NCBI GenBank assembly: GCA_029856045.1
Contig: JAHQWG010000048.1
Span: 1 to 64,000 of the forward strand
Source: Promethearchaeia archaeon
Lineage (GTDB): Archaea; Asgardarchaeota; Lokiarchaeia; Sigyniarchaeales; SOKP01
Length of the DNA: 64,000 bases
Direction of reading: 5' to 3'
The notes beneath the pieces are model-generated. The model was not told the DNA's origin and made no database searches. It worked only from the letters and a program-made list of their open reading frames with translations. Positions 51,555 to 61,075 of the stretch are shown piece by piece (the stretch's first letter is position 1; every line of letters starts with the position of its first letter). The position numbers and the translations under genes are program-made.

Positions 51555-52604
51555 ATGGAAAAAAACCCAATTAGAGGAATTATTTATTCGCAATTCCATG
51601 AAATCGAAGGTCCAACAACACTGTTATGGGAACCTGATGGTTTATCTGAAGATATAAAAAGGTTGGTCAATAATAAATCAATTTCTCTACTAAGAGGTGA
51701 AAGTGGATTAATTCCCAAATCGTTAATTATCATTCCATTCCCATCCTTTAACCTAAAAAGTATTGTAAAATATTTACTTGTTAAAGATAGAAGTTATCCG
51801 GGAGGATTTCGAGTTTCTGCGATCAATTTACTATTCAATGATATTGAGGATGTTATTTTTTACAAGTATCATAGAAATTTTGAATCAGTTTTTAAGAAAA
51901 TTACTAAAAAAATCACTCAATTAGAAAAATCGAGAGCCGGTATAAAATTGATTGCAGGAGAACTAAAGATTTTTAAAATTGATTTATTAAATTTAATAAA
52001 AGAACTGCGAGATGAAGAAATTTCCACTTTCCATGGAGAGGAATTTCCTGAAACTAAAGTGGATTTATCTAAATTTAGTGATTTTAGATTTAAGTTAATT
52101 ATTTGCGGCGATCCAGAGGTTGGAAAGACCTCAGCGGTCTTAAGATTCACGGATAAAGCGTTTAAGAGAACCTATCTTCCAACAATTGGGGTAAATGTAA
52201 GCGAGAAAGAAGTTCAATTAAAAGAATTTAACATAGAAATCGCTTTTACGATTTGGGATATAGCTGGGCAACAAAAATTCCAATCTATGAGAAAACATTT
52301 CTATACTGGAGCTGAAGGCGTGTTTTTAATGTTTGATTTAACAAGTCACGAATCTTTTCAGAATATATCTAATTGGTATGAAGATATTAAATTAAAATTA
52401 AAGGATGATTTTGTAGGTTTTTTATTAGGAAACAAAAGAGATTTAGTTACTGAGAGAAGAGTAGGTATAGAAGAGATACATAAACTCGCAAAAGATTTGA
52501 ATATGGATTATATAGAGACATCTGCTTTAACGGGGATAAATATTGATAAGGCCTTTTATGATATGAGTAAGGCTATAGTCTCGCTTAATGAGTTAAAATC
52601 TTAA
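51555..52604 (+). CDS. Longin-type domain fused to a Ras-like small GTPase
   Basis: A ~349-residue protein. The N-terminus 'RGIIYSQFHEIEGPTTLLWEPDG' in pieces has the F-H-x2-x-G-P strand-turn of the longin domains of NPRL2, folliculin and DENN proteins, all regulators of small GTPases. A linker of helices follows to about residue 180. The GTPase domain has the P-loop 'CGDPEVGKTSAV', 'YLPTIGVNV' with the switch-I Thr, 'IWDIAGQQKF', 'LGNKRDL' and 'ETSALTG'. No C-terminal cysteine. ATG at 51555 is preferred over the TTG six codons upstream. The cis pairing suggests the longin part controls or locates the GTPase; this is inference. Confidence 0.85.
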   Translation: MEKNPIRGIIYSQFHEIEGPTTLLWEPDGLSEDIKRLVNNKSISLLRGESGLIPKSLIIIPFPSFNLKSIVKYLLVKDRSYPGGFRVSAINLLFNDIEDVIFYKYHRNFESVFKKITKKITQLEKSRAGIKLIAGELKIFKIDLLNLIKELRDEEISTFHGEEFPETKVDLSKFSDFRFKLIICGDPEVGKTSAVLRFTDKAFKRTYLPTIGVNVSEKEVQLKEFNIEIAFTIWDIAGQQKFQSMRKHFYTGAEGVFLMFDLTSHESFQNISNWYEDIKLKLKDDFVGFLLGNKRDLVTERRVGIEEIHKLAKDLNMDYIETSALTGINIDKAFYDMSKAIVSLNELKS

Positions 52605-52627
52605 AATTAGAAATAAAATGGAAAGGA

Positions 52628-53443
52628 TTATGACACATCAACTAATTTTGTTATTCTATTGATTGTTGTATCTAGAAAAGTACTATCTTCGATTTTTAAT
52701 TCAATCGCATTTTGAGGACAAATTAGAACACATCTTCCACATCCTCTGCATTCATTACTAATAGTGGCATGTTTATTAATTAATTTGATTGCATCAACAA
52801 AGCATATATTTTTAGTGCATGTTCCGCAACCTACGCATTTCTCAGTAACTTTAATGGAGACACCAGGCATCTTTGTAAATTTTTCTCCAATTTCTGATTT
52901 GACATGAGGTAATATTCTATAAAGACAACAGCATGGACAACAATTACAGATACTTAAAAGCTTATTTCCCGGGTTAACATTTAGCCAAGACGAATCTAAC
53001 TTATTTCTGCCTATTAAATGAACAAGACCGGCTTCTCGACAGCGTCTCACATGTTCTAATGCTTCCTCTTTTGTAACACGACGTCCTAGTTGTGGATTGA
53101 TGCCCATTACGGCTTCTCCAAGAAAGAGACAACCAAGATTAATAGGATAATCTTTACATTTCATGGAATCTCGACATATACAGAAATTCATGATCCAATG
53201 ATAATTGGCTTTCTCAATGAAATATTCGACTATTTTAGATGGTAATATTATTTCATCCTGAGGCTCCAAGCTTTCATTAATTTGTATTACTTTATCCTTG
53301 GGCAAAAAAATTATATTATCGCCCTCAAAGAGCATCTTCTCAATTAATTTTCCTATGATTGGAACCCTTGTCATCTTAGCAATAATAATTATATGAGGAA
53401 ATGTCTTTTTTAGAATTTCTACAAACCATAATGGACGTGCCAT
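52628..53443 (-). CDS. Ferredoxin-like protein with two 4Fe-4S clusters
   Basis: A 271-residue iron-sulfur protein. The C-terminal part carries two clusters of the bacterial ferredoxin type, 'CVGCGTCTKNIC' and 'CRGCGRCVLICP', at about residues 200-250. Before them, Cys-rich stretches 'FCICRDSMKC' and 'CNCCPCCCLY' suggest a further metal site. An N-terminal stretch is mildly hydrophobic ('FPHIIIIAKMTRVPIIG'). Such proteins shuttle electrons in archaeal redox complexes, and similar ones often stand alone. It is convergent with the GTPase gene and 29 bp after the TrmB regulator gene, with which it may form an operon. Confidence 0.82.
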   Translation of the reverse strand: MARPLWFVEILKKTFPHIIIIAKMTRVPIIGKLIEKMLFEGDNIIFLPKDKVIQINESLEPQDEIILPSKIVEYFIEKANYHWIMNFCICRDSMKCKDYPINLGCLFLGEAVMGINPQLGRRVTKEEALEHVRRCREAGLVHLIGRNKLDSSWLNVNPGNKLLSICNCCPCCCLYRILPHVKSEIGEKFTKMPGVSIKVTEKCVGCGTCTKNICFVDAIKLINKHATISNECRGCGRCVLICPQNAIELKIEDSTFLDTTINRITKLVDVS

Positions 53444-53472
53444 ATTATATCATTATTGTTGTGTAATAGAAA

Positions 53473-54276
53473 TTAGATATTTATTTTTTTAGCCGTATTA
53501 TATAAGTAGCTATAATAATATGTTGCAGCGGGTCCAAAGGCAAGGTGGTCTGTAACTATTCCAAAATATGAAATTTTTTCAAAGAATTGTTGAGAAAAGA
53601 TTAAAAATGCGTTTTTTCCACCATCAATAACAATACCATTTCCAAATATTTGATCTCTTTCTCTAACTTCTGCAATTTCGGTGTATTTTGTTAAAATTTC
53701 TTTATAACTATCATCTTTAACTGATTTTTCTTCAACTAATAGTTTGATTTCAATAACGCCTCTTGCACGAGCCTTCTTTATTGGTTCATAACAATCTACT
53801 AAAAATTCCAGGTCTGGAGAAGCAAAAGATATCGATTTTTTTGCTAGTTTAAATAGACTTAAGACAGTATTTAAACAAGTTTCCTTACCTCTATGTATAT
53901 AAAGTGCTATTTTAATTGGACTTTTTTGGCTTTGATATATTGGATTTAACTCTCTTATAACAAGATTAGAATCTTCTTCATAATCTTTTAACATTTGCTG
54001 TTTGGCAATTAATAAGGCTTCATCGGGTGATTTTGCATGATATTTTGAGGGTCTAGATTCTTCTTCTTTTATAATAAAAGATTTTTCTTTTTCCAAAATG
54101 CTTAAAATATTATAAATTCGGGAATATGGAACACCAGATACATCAGAAAGATTGCGTGCATCCATAGCTCCCTCTGAAACAAGTGCTAAATAGATAGAAA
54201 TTTCATAATCCGTCAAACCAATTCTCTTTAGACTTTCTTTGACATTTTCTGGAATTCCACTTTCTTCTTGCTCCAT
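53473..54276 (-). CDS. TrmB-family transcriptional regulator
   Basis: A 267-residue regulator. The winged helix 'LKRIGLTDYEISIYLALVSEGAMDARNLSDVSGVPYSRIYNIL' (in pieces, about 10-55) is diagnostic of TrmB, with the recognition helix at 'VPYSRIYNIL' and 'PSKYHAKSPDEAL' after the wing. The C-terminal half has the effector-binding type of fold seen in TrmB-like proteins ('KSISFASPDLEFLVDCYEP'), perhaps of the PLD-like class. It is upstream of the iron-sulfur gene on the same strand and divergent from the isomerase gene, either of which it may control. Confidence 0.87.
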   Translation of the reverse strand: MEQEESGIPENVKESLKRIGLTDYEISIYLALVSEGAMDARNLSDVSGVPYSRIYNILSILEKEKSFIIKEEESRPSKYHAKSPDEALLIAKQQMLKDYEEDSNLVIRELNPIYQSQKSPIKIALYIHRGKETCLNTVLSLFKLAKKSISFASPDLEFLVDCYEPIKKARARGVIEIKLLVEEKSVKDDSYKEILTKYTEIAEVRERDQIFGNGIVIDGGKNAFLIFSQQFFEKISYFGIVTDHLAFGPAATYYYSYLYNTAKKINI

Positions 54277-54506
54277 TTTTTTATAACCTTTTCATTAAAG
54301 GTAATCCTAATTTTTTCTTAAGATTAATTCAAAAATAAATTAATTAAATATTAATAGTTTTTCTGTACTATTAAAAGTTCATCACTTTATTATTTAAGAG
54401 TAATTTTAATAACTTAAAATTATTGAGGGAGAGATCGATAAAAGGATTAGATATAAAAGGGGCACAAAATAAATTTCTTTTAGAGAAATTAAAGATGTTA
54501 TAAGTT

Positions 54507-55691
54507 ATGGTTGATGAGTTAGATATTTTAACAAAAAAATTAGAGGAAAGAAATATTAAAATTGAAATGGTTCTTCAAAAACTAGACATTTTCAAGATTG
54601 CAACGCCATCTTGGGGTTATTCAGAAGGTGGAACTAGATTTCATATATTTCGGGATAAATTTGCAGCAAGAGATTTAATGGAGAGGCTAGATGATGCAGC
54701 GCAGGTGAACAAATTTACAGGGATTGCGCCAGATGTTGCTATTCATATACCATGGGATAAAGTTGATGCATTCAATGAGATTGCCGATTATACTCAGAAT
54801 TTAGGTCTAAAAATAACAGCAATAAACCCAAACTTATTTCAAGAAGAAGAATATAAATTTGGAAGCATAACCAATTCTAAACCAGAGATTAGAGAGAAGG
54901 CGATTGGCCATATCATGGAATGTATTGATATTGGTCGAATTTTAAGGATTCCTTATCTAAGTCTTTGGTTCGCCGATGGGACAAATTTTCCCGGTCAGGG
55001 AGATTTTATAAAACGAAAAAAGTGGATGTTACAATCACTTCGAGAGGTTTATTCAGCAATGCCTGATTTTATGAATATGTTATTAGAATATAAGTTTTTT
55101 GAGCCTGCCTATTATCACACGGATTTACCAGATTGGGGACAATCCTATATATTTTGTAAGAATCTGGGAGAAAGAGCAAAGGTTTTAGTGGATTTGGGGC
55201 ACCATCCTCAAGGGACAAATATTGAATTCATTATTGCAAATCTGATAGATGAAGATATATTAGGAGGATTTCATTTAAATTGTAGAAAATATGGCGATGA
55301 CGATTTAACAACAGGTTCATTGAATATATATGAATTATTTCTAATTTTTCATGAATTAATTAAAGGGAATGCTGATGATTACAGAAAGACCGCATTTATG
55401 TTGGATCAAAGTCATAATATTAAACCAAAGATCGAAGCAATGATTCAATCAGTAATTTCTACACAAGAAATATATACTAAAGCTCTTACAATTGATAATG
55501 AACGTTTAGAAGAAGCCCAGGAAAATCAAGATATTATCAGAGCAGAATCATGTTTAAAAGAAGCATTTTTTACAGATGTCAGTTCAATATTACTAAAATA
55601 CAGAGAGGATAAAGATATACCAAGAAATCCTCTTAAGATGTTTATAGATTCTGGATATAAAGCTCAAATATCAAAAAAAAGAAATATCTAA
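54507..55691 (+). CDS. Sugar isomerase of the L-rhamnose isomerase (RhaI-like) family
   Basis: A 394-residue TIM-barrel enzyme. It has 'ATPSWGYSEGGTRFHIF' near the start, then 'VAIHIPWDKVDAFNEI', 'YLSLWFADGTNFPGQ' and metal-ligand regions 'EYKFFEPAYYHTDL', 'VLVDLGHHPQGTNIEFI' and 'GFHLNCRKYGDDDL'. These agree with the Pseudomonas-type L-rhamnose isomerase family, which interconverts ketoses and aldoses with Mn or Co. The gene lies divergent from a TrmB regulator, a class that often controls sugar metabolism. The actual sugar is uncertain. Confidence 0.82.
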   Translation: MVDELDILTKKLEERNIKIEMVLQKLDIFKIATPSWGYSEGGTRFHIFRDKFAARDLMERLDDAAQVNKFTGIAPDVAIHIPWDKVDAFNEIADYTQNLGLKITAINPNLFQEEEYKFGSITNSKPEIREKAIGHIMECIDIGRILRIPYLSLWFADGTNFPGQGDFIKRKKWMLQSLREVYSAMPDFMNMLLEYKFFEPAYYHTDLPDWGQSYIFCKNLGERAKVLVDLGHHPQGTNIEFIIANLIDEDILGGFHLNCRKYGDDDLTTGSLNIYELFLIFHELIKGNADDYRKTAFMLDQSHNIKPKIEAMIQSVISTQEIYTKALTIDNERLEEAQENQDIIRAESCLKEAFFTDVSSILLKYREDKDIPRNPLKMFIDSGYKAQISKKRNI

Positions 55692-55887
55692 AAAAAGAGA
55701 ACAATATTTATTACTGAATTAATAAAAAAATATATTTTAACTATTTAATTCCACAATTTTTTCTTATTTGATATATCTTATTTTTAAAAATTAATTTTTT
55801 TATTTATGAAATTGAAAATTTTTATATAGAAAGTAAATTTCATTTTCCATAGTATAAGTAAGTTTATCAAAAAATAACATAATAAAA

Positions 55888-56337
55888 ATGGAAGTTGTTA
55901 AAAAAATGGACCCTATTGATATAAGAATTTTAGAAGAATTAAAAGATAATTCTAGAAAGTCTTTTAATGATATTGCTGAAAGTGTTGGCAGAACTGAGGC
56001 AACTGTTCGAAGAAGAGTTAATCATTTGAAAGAGGGTGGAGTAATAAAAAGGTTTACAATTGTATATGAAGCAGATAGTAAACCCAAAATAAAGGCAACT
56101 GTAAAAATTGAGCCAGATTTTAAGAGGATAAAAGAAATTTGTGCAGCACTTTCGAAAATTGAAGAGGTTACTGATATCTGGCGCCTAAGTGGAGATTGTG
56201 GTATCTTTTTAAAAGTTGAAATTGATTCTATAGAGAAATTTAATCCATTAATCGAAACAAAAATCTCACAAATTGATGGAATATCTATTAAAGAAACATG
56301 TTTTATCACACAGGAGATAAAGAGTAAATTTCTTTAG
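55888..56337 (+). CDS. Lrp/AsnC-family transcriptional regulator
   Basis: A 149-residue Lrp-type regulator. The helix-turn-helix is 'IDIRILEELKDNSRKSFNDIAESVGRTEATVRRRVNHL' in pieces (about 7-45), followed by 'EGGVIKRFTIVYE'. The C-terminal RAM domain forms beta-alpha-beta repeats ('VTDIWRLSGDCGIFLKVEI'), for oligomerisation and amino-acid sensing. It lies 163 bp upstream of a LeuA-family gene, so regulation of amino-acid synthesis is plausible. ATG at 55888 or the Met at codon 7 can start it. Confidence 0.92.
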   Translation: MEVVKKMDPIDIRILEELKDNSRKSFNDIAESVGRTEATVRRRVNHLKEGGVIKRFTIVYEADSKPKIKATVKIEPDFKRIKEICAALSKIEEVTDIWRLSGDCGIFLKVEIDSIEKFNPLIETKISQIDGISIKETCFITQEIKSKFL

Positions 56338-56500
56338 TTTCTTCTGCCGCTTTCATTTGCCCTTCACTAGCTAAGGGTTTTTAATACCCAACTCAATTTT
56401 TATATCTTCTTCTTTTATTTTAATTACAGCTTGTTTTATAAAAGATAAAAATAATAAAATATTTTCTAGTTTAACAGTTTGAAATCATCTATAAATTAAA

Positions 56501-57832
56501 ATGAGCTATAAATTCACAAAAGAGGAATTATCAAAATTACTTTTTGATTATAATTCCCTTAAAGATGTGCTCCCTATATATAAACCTTCAAAAGTATATA
56601 TTTGGGATGAAACTTTACGTGATGGCGAGCAATCTCCTGCAGTCTTCCTTACATTGGATGAAAAAATCCATCTTTCAAAACTTCTTGATGAAGCTGGAGT
56701 AAAATTGATAGCAGTAGGTTTTCCTGCTGTCTCTAAATCGGAAAAAGATATTGTTAGGGCATTAATGAGAGAGAAACATAACAATGCATCTATATTAGCT
56801 ATTGCAAGACCAAAAAAAGAAGATATTGATGCTTGTATCGATAGTGATGCAAAAGAGATTGTAATTTTTATGCCAATTTCCGATTTTTTTATGAAACTAC
56901 TAAAATTGGATGAAGAGCAAGAATTGTCAATAATCGAAGAAGCGATTATTTATGCTAAAGATCATGGTTTAAAGGTAAATTGGGTATCTGAAGATTGTAC
57001 AAGAGCAAAATTGGCCCATATCTTTAATGTGTTCAACACAGCGATAGACACTGGTGCGGATCGTATTGTAATAGGTGATACTGTTGGCGTATTAACTCCA
57101 TATTCAACAAGATTCCTCGTCAACCAGATTATGGAAAATGTAATAAGAAAAAATAAAAACACGGCAGATATTGGAATACATTGCCATGATGATTTCGGAT
57201 TAGCCACAAGTAATACCATTGTAGGAGTATTTGAGGGTTGTGTTTATCCTCATACATGCATTAATGGTTATGGCGAAAGGGCTGGAAATGCAGCTCTCGA
57301 AGAGGTTGTTTTAATATTGGAAAGGAATGGAATTGATACTGGTATAAAAATGGACAAATTAATGGAGTTAAGTGAAATAACAGAGAAATATTTTAGCCAA
57401 CCCCTCGCCTTAAATAAAGCAATAGTTGGACGTTATGCCTTTTCTCATGAAAGTGGACTTCACATCGCAGGAATTCTTGCACATCCTTTAAGTTATGAAC
57501 CAATAAATCCAAAAATAATTGGTAGACGACGAAAATTTTATCTTGGAAAGGGGAGTGGTTCTCATTCAATTATTAACGCAATTAAAGAGAAGATTAAAGT
57601 ACTTGATTTAGATATTCCTGATGAGATTATTAAAAAGATTGTAGCTGCAGTAAAAGCAGCCCATGAAGAATCGAGTAAGGGAGATATACAAAAAAGTTTT
57701 CAAATAATAAAGAAAGAGTTAGATAAGATATCCAAGGGAGTTTCTGATAAAGATTTTTTTGATATTGTTAATAAATATGCCCAACCATATGTACCTGATG
57801 AATTTAAGCCAAAAAAAAAAATAAACGAATAG
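56501..57832 (+). CDS. 2-isopropylmalate/homocitrate synthase-family enzyme
   Basis: A 443-residue Claisen-condensing enzyme of the LeuA/NifV/AksA family, joining acetyl-CoA to a 2-oxo acid. It has 'WDETLRDGEQSPAVFLT' with the catalytic Arg-Asp, 'GDTVGVLTP', 'IGIHCHDDFGLATSNT' with the metal-binding H-x-H region, 'NGYGERAGNAALEEV', and 'SHESGLHIAGILAHPLSYEP'. The C-terminal end is short, without a full LeuA allosteric domain, favouring homocitrate-synthase or methanogen-type relatives, but the substrate cannot be fixed by eye. Confidence 0.85.
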   Translation: MSYKFTKEELSKLLFDYNSLKDVLPIYKPSKVYIWDETLRDGEQSPAVFLTLDEKIHLSKLLDEAGVKLIAVGFPAVSKSEKDIVRALMREKHNNASILAIARPKKEDIDACIDSDAKEIVIFMPISDFFMKLLKLDEEQELSIIEEAIIYAKDHGLKVNWVSEDCTRAKLAHIFNVFNTAIDTGADRIVIGDTVGVLTPYSTRFLVNQIMENVIRKNKNTADIGIHCHDDFGLATSNTIVGVFEGCVYPHTCINGYGERAGNAALEEVVLILERNGIDTGIKMDKLMELSEITEKYFSQPLALNKAIVGRYAFSHESGLHIAGILAHPLSYEPINPKIIGRRRKFYLGKGSGSHSIINAIKEKIKVLDLDIPDEIIKKIVAAVKAAHEESSKGDIQKSFQIIKKELDKISKGVSDKDFFDIVNKYAQPYVPDEFKPKKKINE

Positions 57833-57970
57833 AATGATATTATTATCAGTTTTCTCGTTAGAAGATGATTTTAATAAACAGTTGTAATAAAAATTTTAAT
57901 AAATAGTTAGAAATTTATTTGAAATTTTTTATTAAATATTTAGTATTCATTATTTTTATGAGAGATTTCA

Positions 57971-59551
57971 ATGTCTAAACAAGAAGATATAATTGCTGGA
58001 AAGTTAATTGGTAAAACAACAACACACACGGTTAATTTGTTAATTGTGGATAAAAATGTAGGACGAAATGATCATTTGGTAATTTATACTGATTCTGATA
58101 GTAATGAAGACAAAAATTATTATTTATTTAAGATAATTGATATCTGGAATGATAAACAAGGATTAATGGCAACACTAAAAGTTCTCGGCCATATGCCGAA
58201 AAGACCCTTTAAGATTGGAACAGAAGTTTATCTTGCTAAAAAGAAGCAAATCATAGAAACTTTAGGGATTGATAATCCCGAAGAAGAATCATTATATTTT
58301 GGGTCACTACTCGGTTATTCTAAATATGATGTGCACTTATTAATAAAAAATTTTGGTAGAATTTTTATTACGGGTAAATCTGGCTCGGGTAAATCATATA
58401 CTATGGGAGTGTTAATTGAAGAATTCCTCAAAAAAGGAATCCCTGTAGTCATTTTTGATCGACATGGTGAATATTCAAGTTTAAAAATTTCTAGAGAAAT
58501 TTCAGAATCTGATGAAGAAATCCCTGCTGAAGATTCAGAACCTGAATATTGGGATATAAGTAAATCTTCAGAACCAATTGAAGAATTAACAAGTATTACT
58601 TCAGATTCCGAAATGGAAATTCCAATTGAAGAATTAGAAAAGGAAAAAATAAATCCCAGTGAATTTGTTGAAAAAATAATAGAATTTGCTGATTTGAATA
58701 TGAATGAGGGAGCGGATGTGGACATAAAATACATTTTTTCTTTAGATGCAACTGATTTAGTATCTTCAAATTTATGTACAATTATAAATTTTAGAGGTTT
58801 ACCATTGGAACTTCAAGAGGTTATTGCCAATGATATTCTTATGAAATTATATAATGCAAGCACCTCAAAACAAATTCAGCCATTCTATCTTTTTATAGAT
58901 GAGGCTCATCTTTTTGCAGGTAAAAAAAAAACAGACACATCTGAAACTGTAAAACTATTTTCTCAAGAAGGAAGGAAATTTGGAGCAAATCTCGTTATCT
59001 CTACTCAAAAACCCCAATTATTAGATGTTACGATAAGAGGTCAGGCAGGAACATGGATAATACATCAATTAACTGATATTAGAGATGTTGATATAACTGT
59101 TTCAAGTGCTGAAGATTTAGGTCCAGAATATAAAGAAGAAATTCAAAGATTAGACCCAGGTGAATGTATAATTTGTGGCGATGCCGTTAAGATAGCACCG
59201 TTATTTCTAAAAATTAGAAAACGAAAAACCGAACATGGAGGTATAGGATTTAATCCTCTCGATTTTCTTTCCAAAGACACTATTGAAGATATAAAGAAGA
59301 AAAGACTAAAAATTTTAGAAGCCAAATCAGAAGGTGAATTGGCAGAAGCGGAAAATCTCTTTCAAAAATATTTTACTGGAAAAGAAATACAAAAATCGGC
59401 TAAAGAAATAGAACTTTTAACAAAAATGATTGAAGAATTAGATGCTGAAGTTAAAATATGGAAAGATAAATATAAAAAACAAAAAGAAAAGGCAAATAAA
59501 GCTACAAAATTAGCAGAAGAAGCTTTAATTGAAGCAAAGAGAAAATCTTAA
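57971..59551 (+). CDS. herA: HerA-type hexameric DNA-translocating ATPase
   Basis: A 526-residue FtsK/HerA ATPase. The N-terminal HAS-barrel (1-100) precedes Walker A 'ITGKSGSGKSYTMGVL' (about 130-145) and 'VVIFDRHGEYSSL', where the His-Gly-Glu is typical of HerA. Walker B is 'FYLFIDEAHLFAG' (about 306), then the sensor 'LVISTQKPQLLD' and the arginine finger region. An acidic insertion (180-240) is unusual. The C-terminal ~100 residues are a Lys/Glu coiled coil. HerA normally works with NurA in DNA end resection, but no NurA, Mre11 or Rad50 gene is adjacent. Confidence 0.85.
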   Translation: MSKQEDIIAGKLIGKTTTHTVNLLIVDKNVGRNDHLVIYTDSDSNEDKNYYLFKIIDIWNDKQGLMATLKVLGHMPKRPFKIGTEVYLAKKKQIIETLGIDNPEEESLYFGSLLGYSKYDVHLLIKNFGRIFITGKSGSGKSYTMGVLIEEFLKKGIPVVIFDRHGEYSSLKISREISESDEEIPAEDSEPEYWDISKSSEPIEELTSITSDSEMEIPIEELEKEKINPSEFVEKIIEFADLNMNEGADVDIKYIFSLDATDLVSSNLCTIINFRGLPLELQEVIANDILMKLYNASTSKQIQPFYLFIDEAHLFAGKKKTDTSETVKLFSQEGRKFGANLVISTQKPQLLDVTIRGQAGTWIIHQLTDIRDVDITVSSAEDLGPEYKEEIQRLDPGECIICGDAVKIAPLFLKIRKRKTEHGGIGFNPLDFLSKDTIEDIKKKRLKILEAKSEGELAEAENLFQKYFTGKEIQKSAKEIELLTKMIEELDAEVKIWKDKYKKQKEKANKATKLAEEALIEAKRKS

Positions 59552-59574
59552 GAATTTAAATGCTTCGATTACAC

Positions 59575-60957
59575 TTATTTTTTTTTAAGTAATTTTTTAA
59601 TCTCTTCAATTTTATTGGTAGCATTTTCTAAATCATACTTCAATTTTTTCATTTGTTTATTGTAATCATTTTGTTTAATTTTTCCGTCTCCTTTCTTTTT
59701 CTTAAGGAAGTTAATTAAATTCTTAACTGAATTTATTTTACTCTCTAATCCTTCTAATTCAGCATTTAATTCTTTTTTAGACTGTTTCTTTTTTGTTGAA
59801 GGCATTCCTTTCGGTCTTGGGGGTAACGGCTTTTCAGTTGATGGTTTTTTAGGTAATTCAGTTAATTCTGATAATTCATTGTCCTCTTCAACGGTTTCCG
59901 CTTCAACTTCTCTTTTTAATTTCTCAAAATCTATTCCAAGATCTGGGGCTTCTTCTAACTGTGGCGGTTGTTGAACCTTTTCTTGCATTTCTTTGATTGC
60001 CTGTAATTCAATGATTTCATCTTCTGATCCGATTACTGAATCTATTAATTTATTTACAACATCACTTAAAGCATTTAATTCATCTAATACTGAATACAGA
60101 GTCTGTATAAGGTCACTTTTTGAGGAGATTTTAATTTCTGACTTTACCGTAATTGGGGAATACATTTGAGAACCAACCTCCCCTTCAGCATCAGAAAGTG
60201 AAGGATGTAAACTTGAACCATAACCCAGTCCAGGTTTTTTGGATGGAATTGTAGAAATCCCTTTTTTCTTCATTGTTAATCGATATTCAGAAATCAACCA
60301 AGTAAATAAATTTAAGGCAAGTTTTTTATGTTGATCATTTTCAATTCCACAGCCAATCTCATCTCTAAATATTTCATAACTACCAATTGCACATACTAAT
60401 CCATTATCAGCTTCTGATACAATTATCAAAGGAACTGAGAAGGGATCTGCATCTTGATCACTCATTGCAATTGGAACAGAACCCCCAATTGTTGTAAGAG
60501 AACAACCCGCACGATAGCAAATTTCATTAATTTCTTCAGTGATTTGATGAGGTGGTGTAAATGTAGAGGCTTTTGGTAAATTTTCCATGCCATAATTATT
60601 AGGTGAAAGCACTTGATCATTTTCAAATGTAATTCCAAACCGTTCCGCTAGAGCGGAAAGGTTAGTTTGACGACCCTTATCACCTCCAGCATGACTTAAT
60701 AATAATAATCCACCACCATCTTCTCTCACCCAATTCTCAATCTCATTTATTTCCTGAGGTGCAATCTTTGCAAAATCAGGACAAGCAAACACCAAAATAT
60801 CGTAAGGTTTTAGAGTTTTATGGGTAATTGGAAATTCTGAAAATTGATATGATTCAAAACCTTGAGAATCCAAGAGTTGTTTTATCGTTTTGTAGTTGAT
60901 ATCAATTCTCCCTCTTGGTTTATGGCTCTCATTCCAAGCTATGAAATTTCCAACCAA
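59575..60957 (-). CDS. IFT52-like GIFT-domain protein with coiled-coil tail
   Basis: A 460-residue protein. Residues 1-225 agree with the GIFT domain of eukaryotic IFT52: 'NESHKPRGRIDINYKTI', 'LLLLSHAGGDKGRQTNLSAL' with 'AERFGITFENDQVLSPNNY', then 'VCAIGSYEIFRDE' and 'HKKLALNLFTWL'. Each has a counterpart of the same order and spacing in human IFT52 as I recall it. The fold is also found in bacterial GldG/DUF4350 proteins. Residues ~225-355 form a linker with an acidic coiled coil; the end (380-460) is a Lys-rich helical pair. It is convergent with HerA. A eukaryotic-type scaffold is an inference from the domain. Confidence 0.7.
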   Translation of the reverse strand: MVGNFIAWNESHKPRGRIDINYKTIKQLLDSQGFESYQFSEFPITHKTLKPYDILVFACPDFAKIAPQEINEIENWVREDGGGLLLLSHAGGDKGRQTNLSALAERFGITFENDQVLSPNNYGMENLPKASTFTPPHQITEEINEICYRAGCSLTTIGGSVPIAMSDQDADPFSVPLIIVSEADNGLVCAIGSYEIFRDEIGCGIENDQHKKLALNLFTWLISEYRLTMKKKGISTIPSKKPGLGYGSSLHPSLSDAEGEVGSQMYSPITVKSEIKISSKSDLIQTLYSVLDELNALSDVVNKLIDSVIGSEDEIIELQAIKEMQEKVQQPPQLEEAPDLGIDFEKLKREVEAETVEEDNELSELTELPKKPSTEKPLPPRPKGMPSTKKKQSKKELNAELEGLESKINSVKNLINFLKKKKGDGKIKQNDYNKQMKKLKYDLENATNKIEEIKKLLKKK

Positions 60958-61075
60958 TTGTTAAAAGTCACCTTTTTTCATTAAAAATAAAAATTATATA
61001 AATAATCAATAAATCTTCTTGCTTTAATCTTTATTTTTATTTCATTTAAAATTTTATTTCAATTCTGACGTTTAA

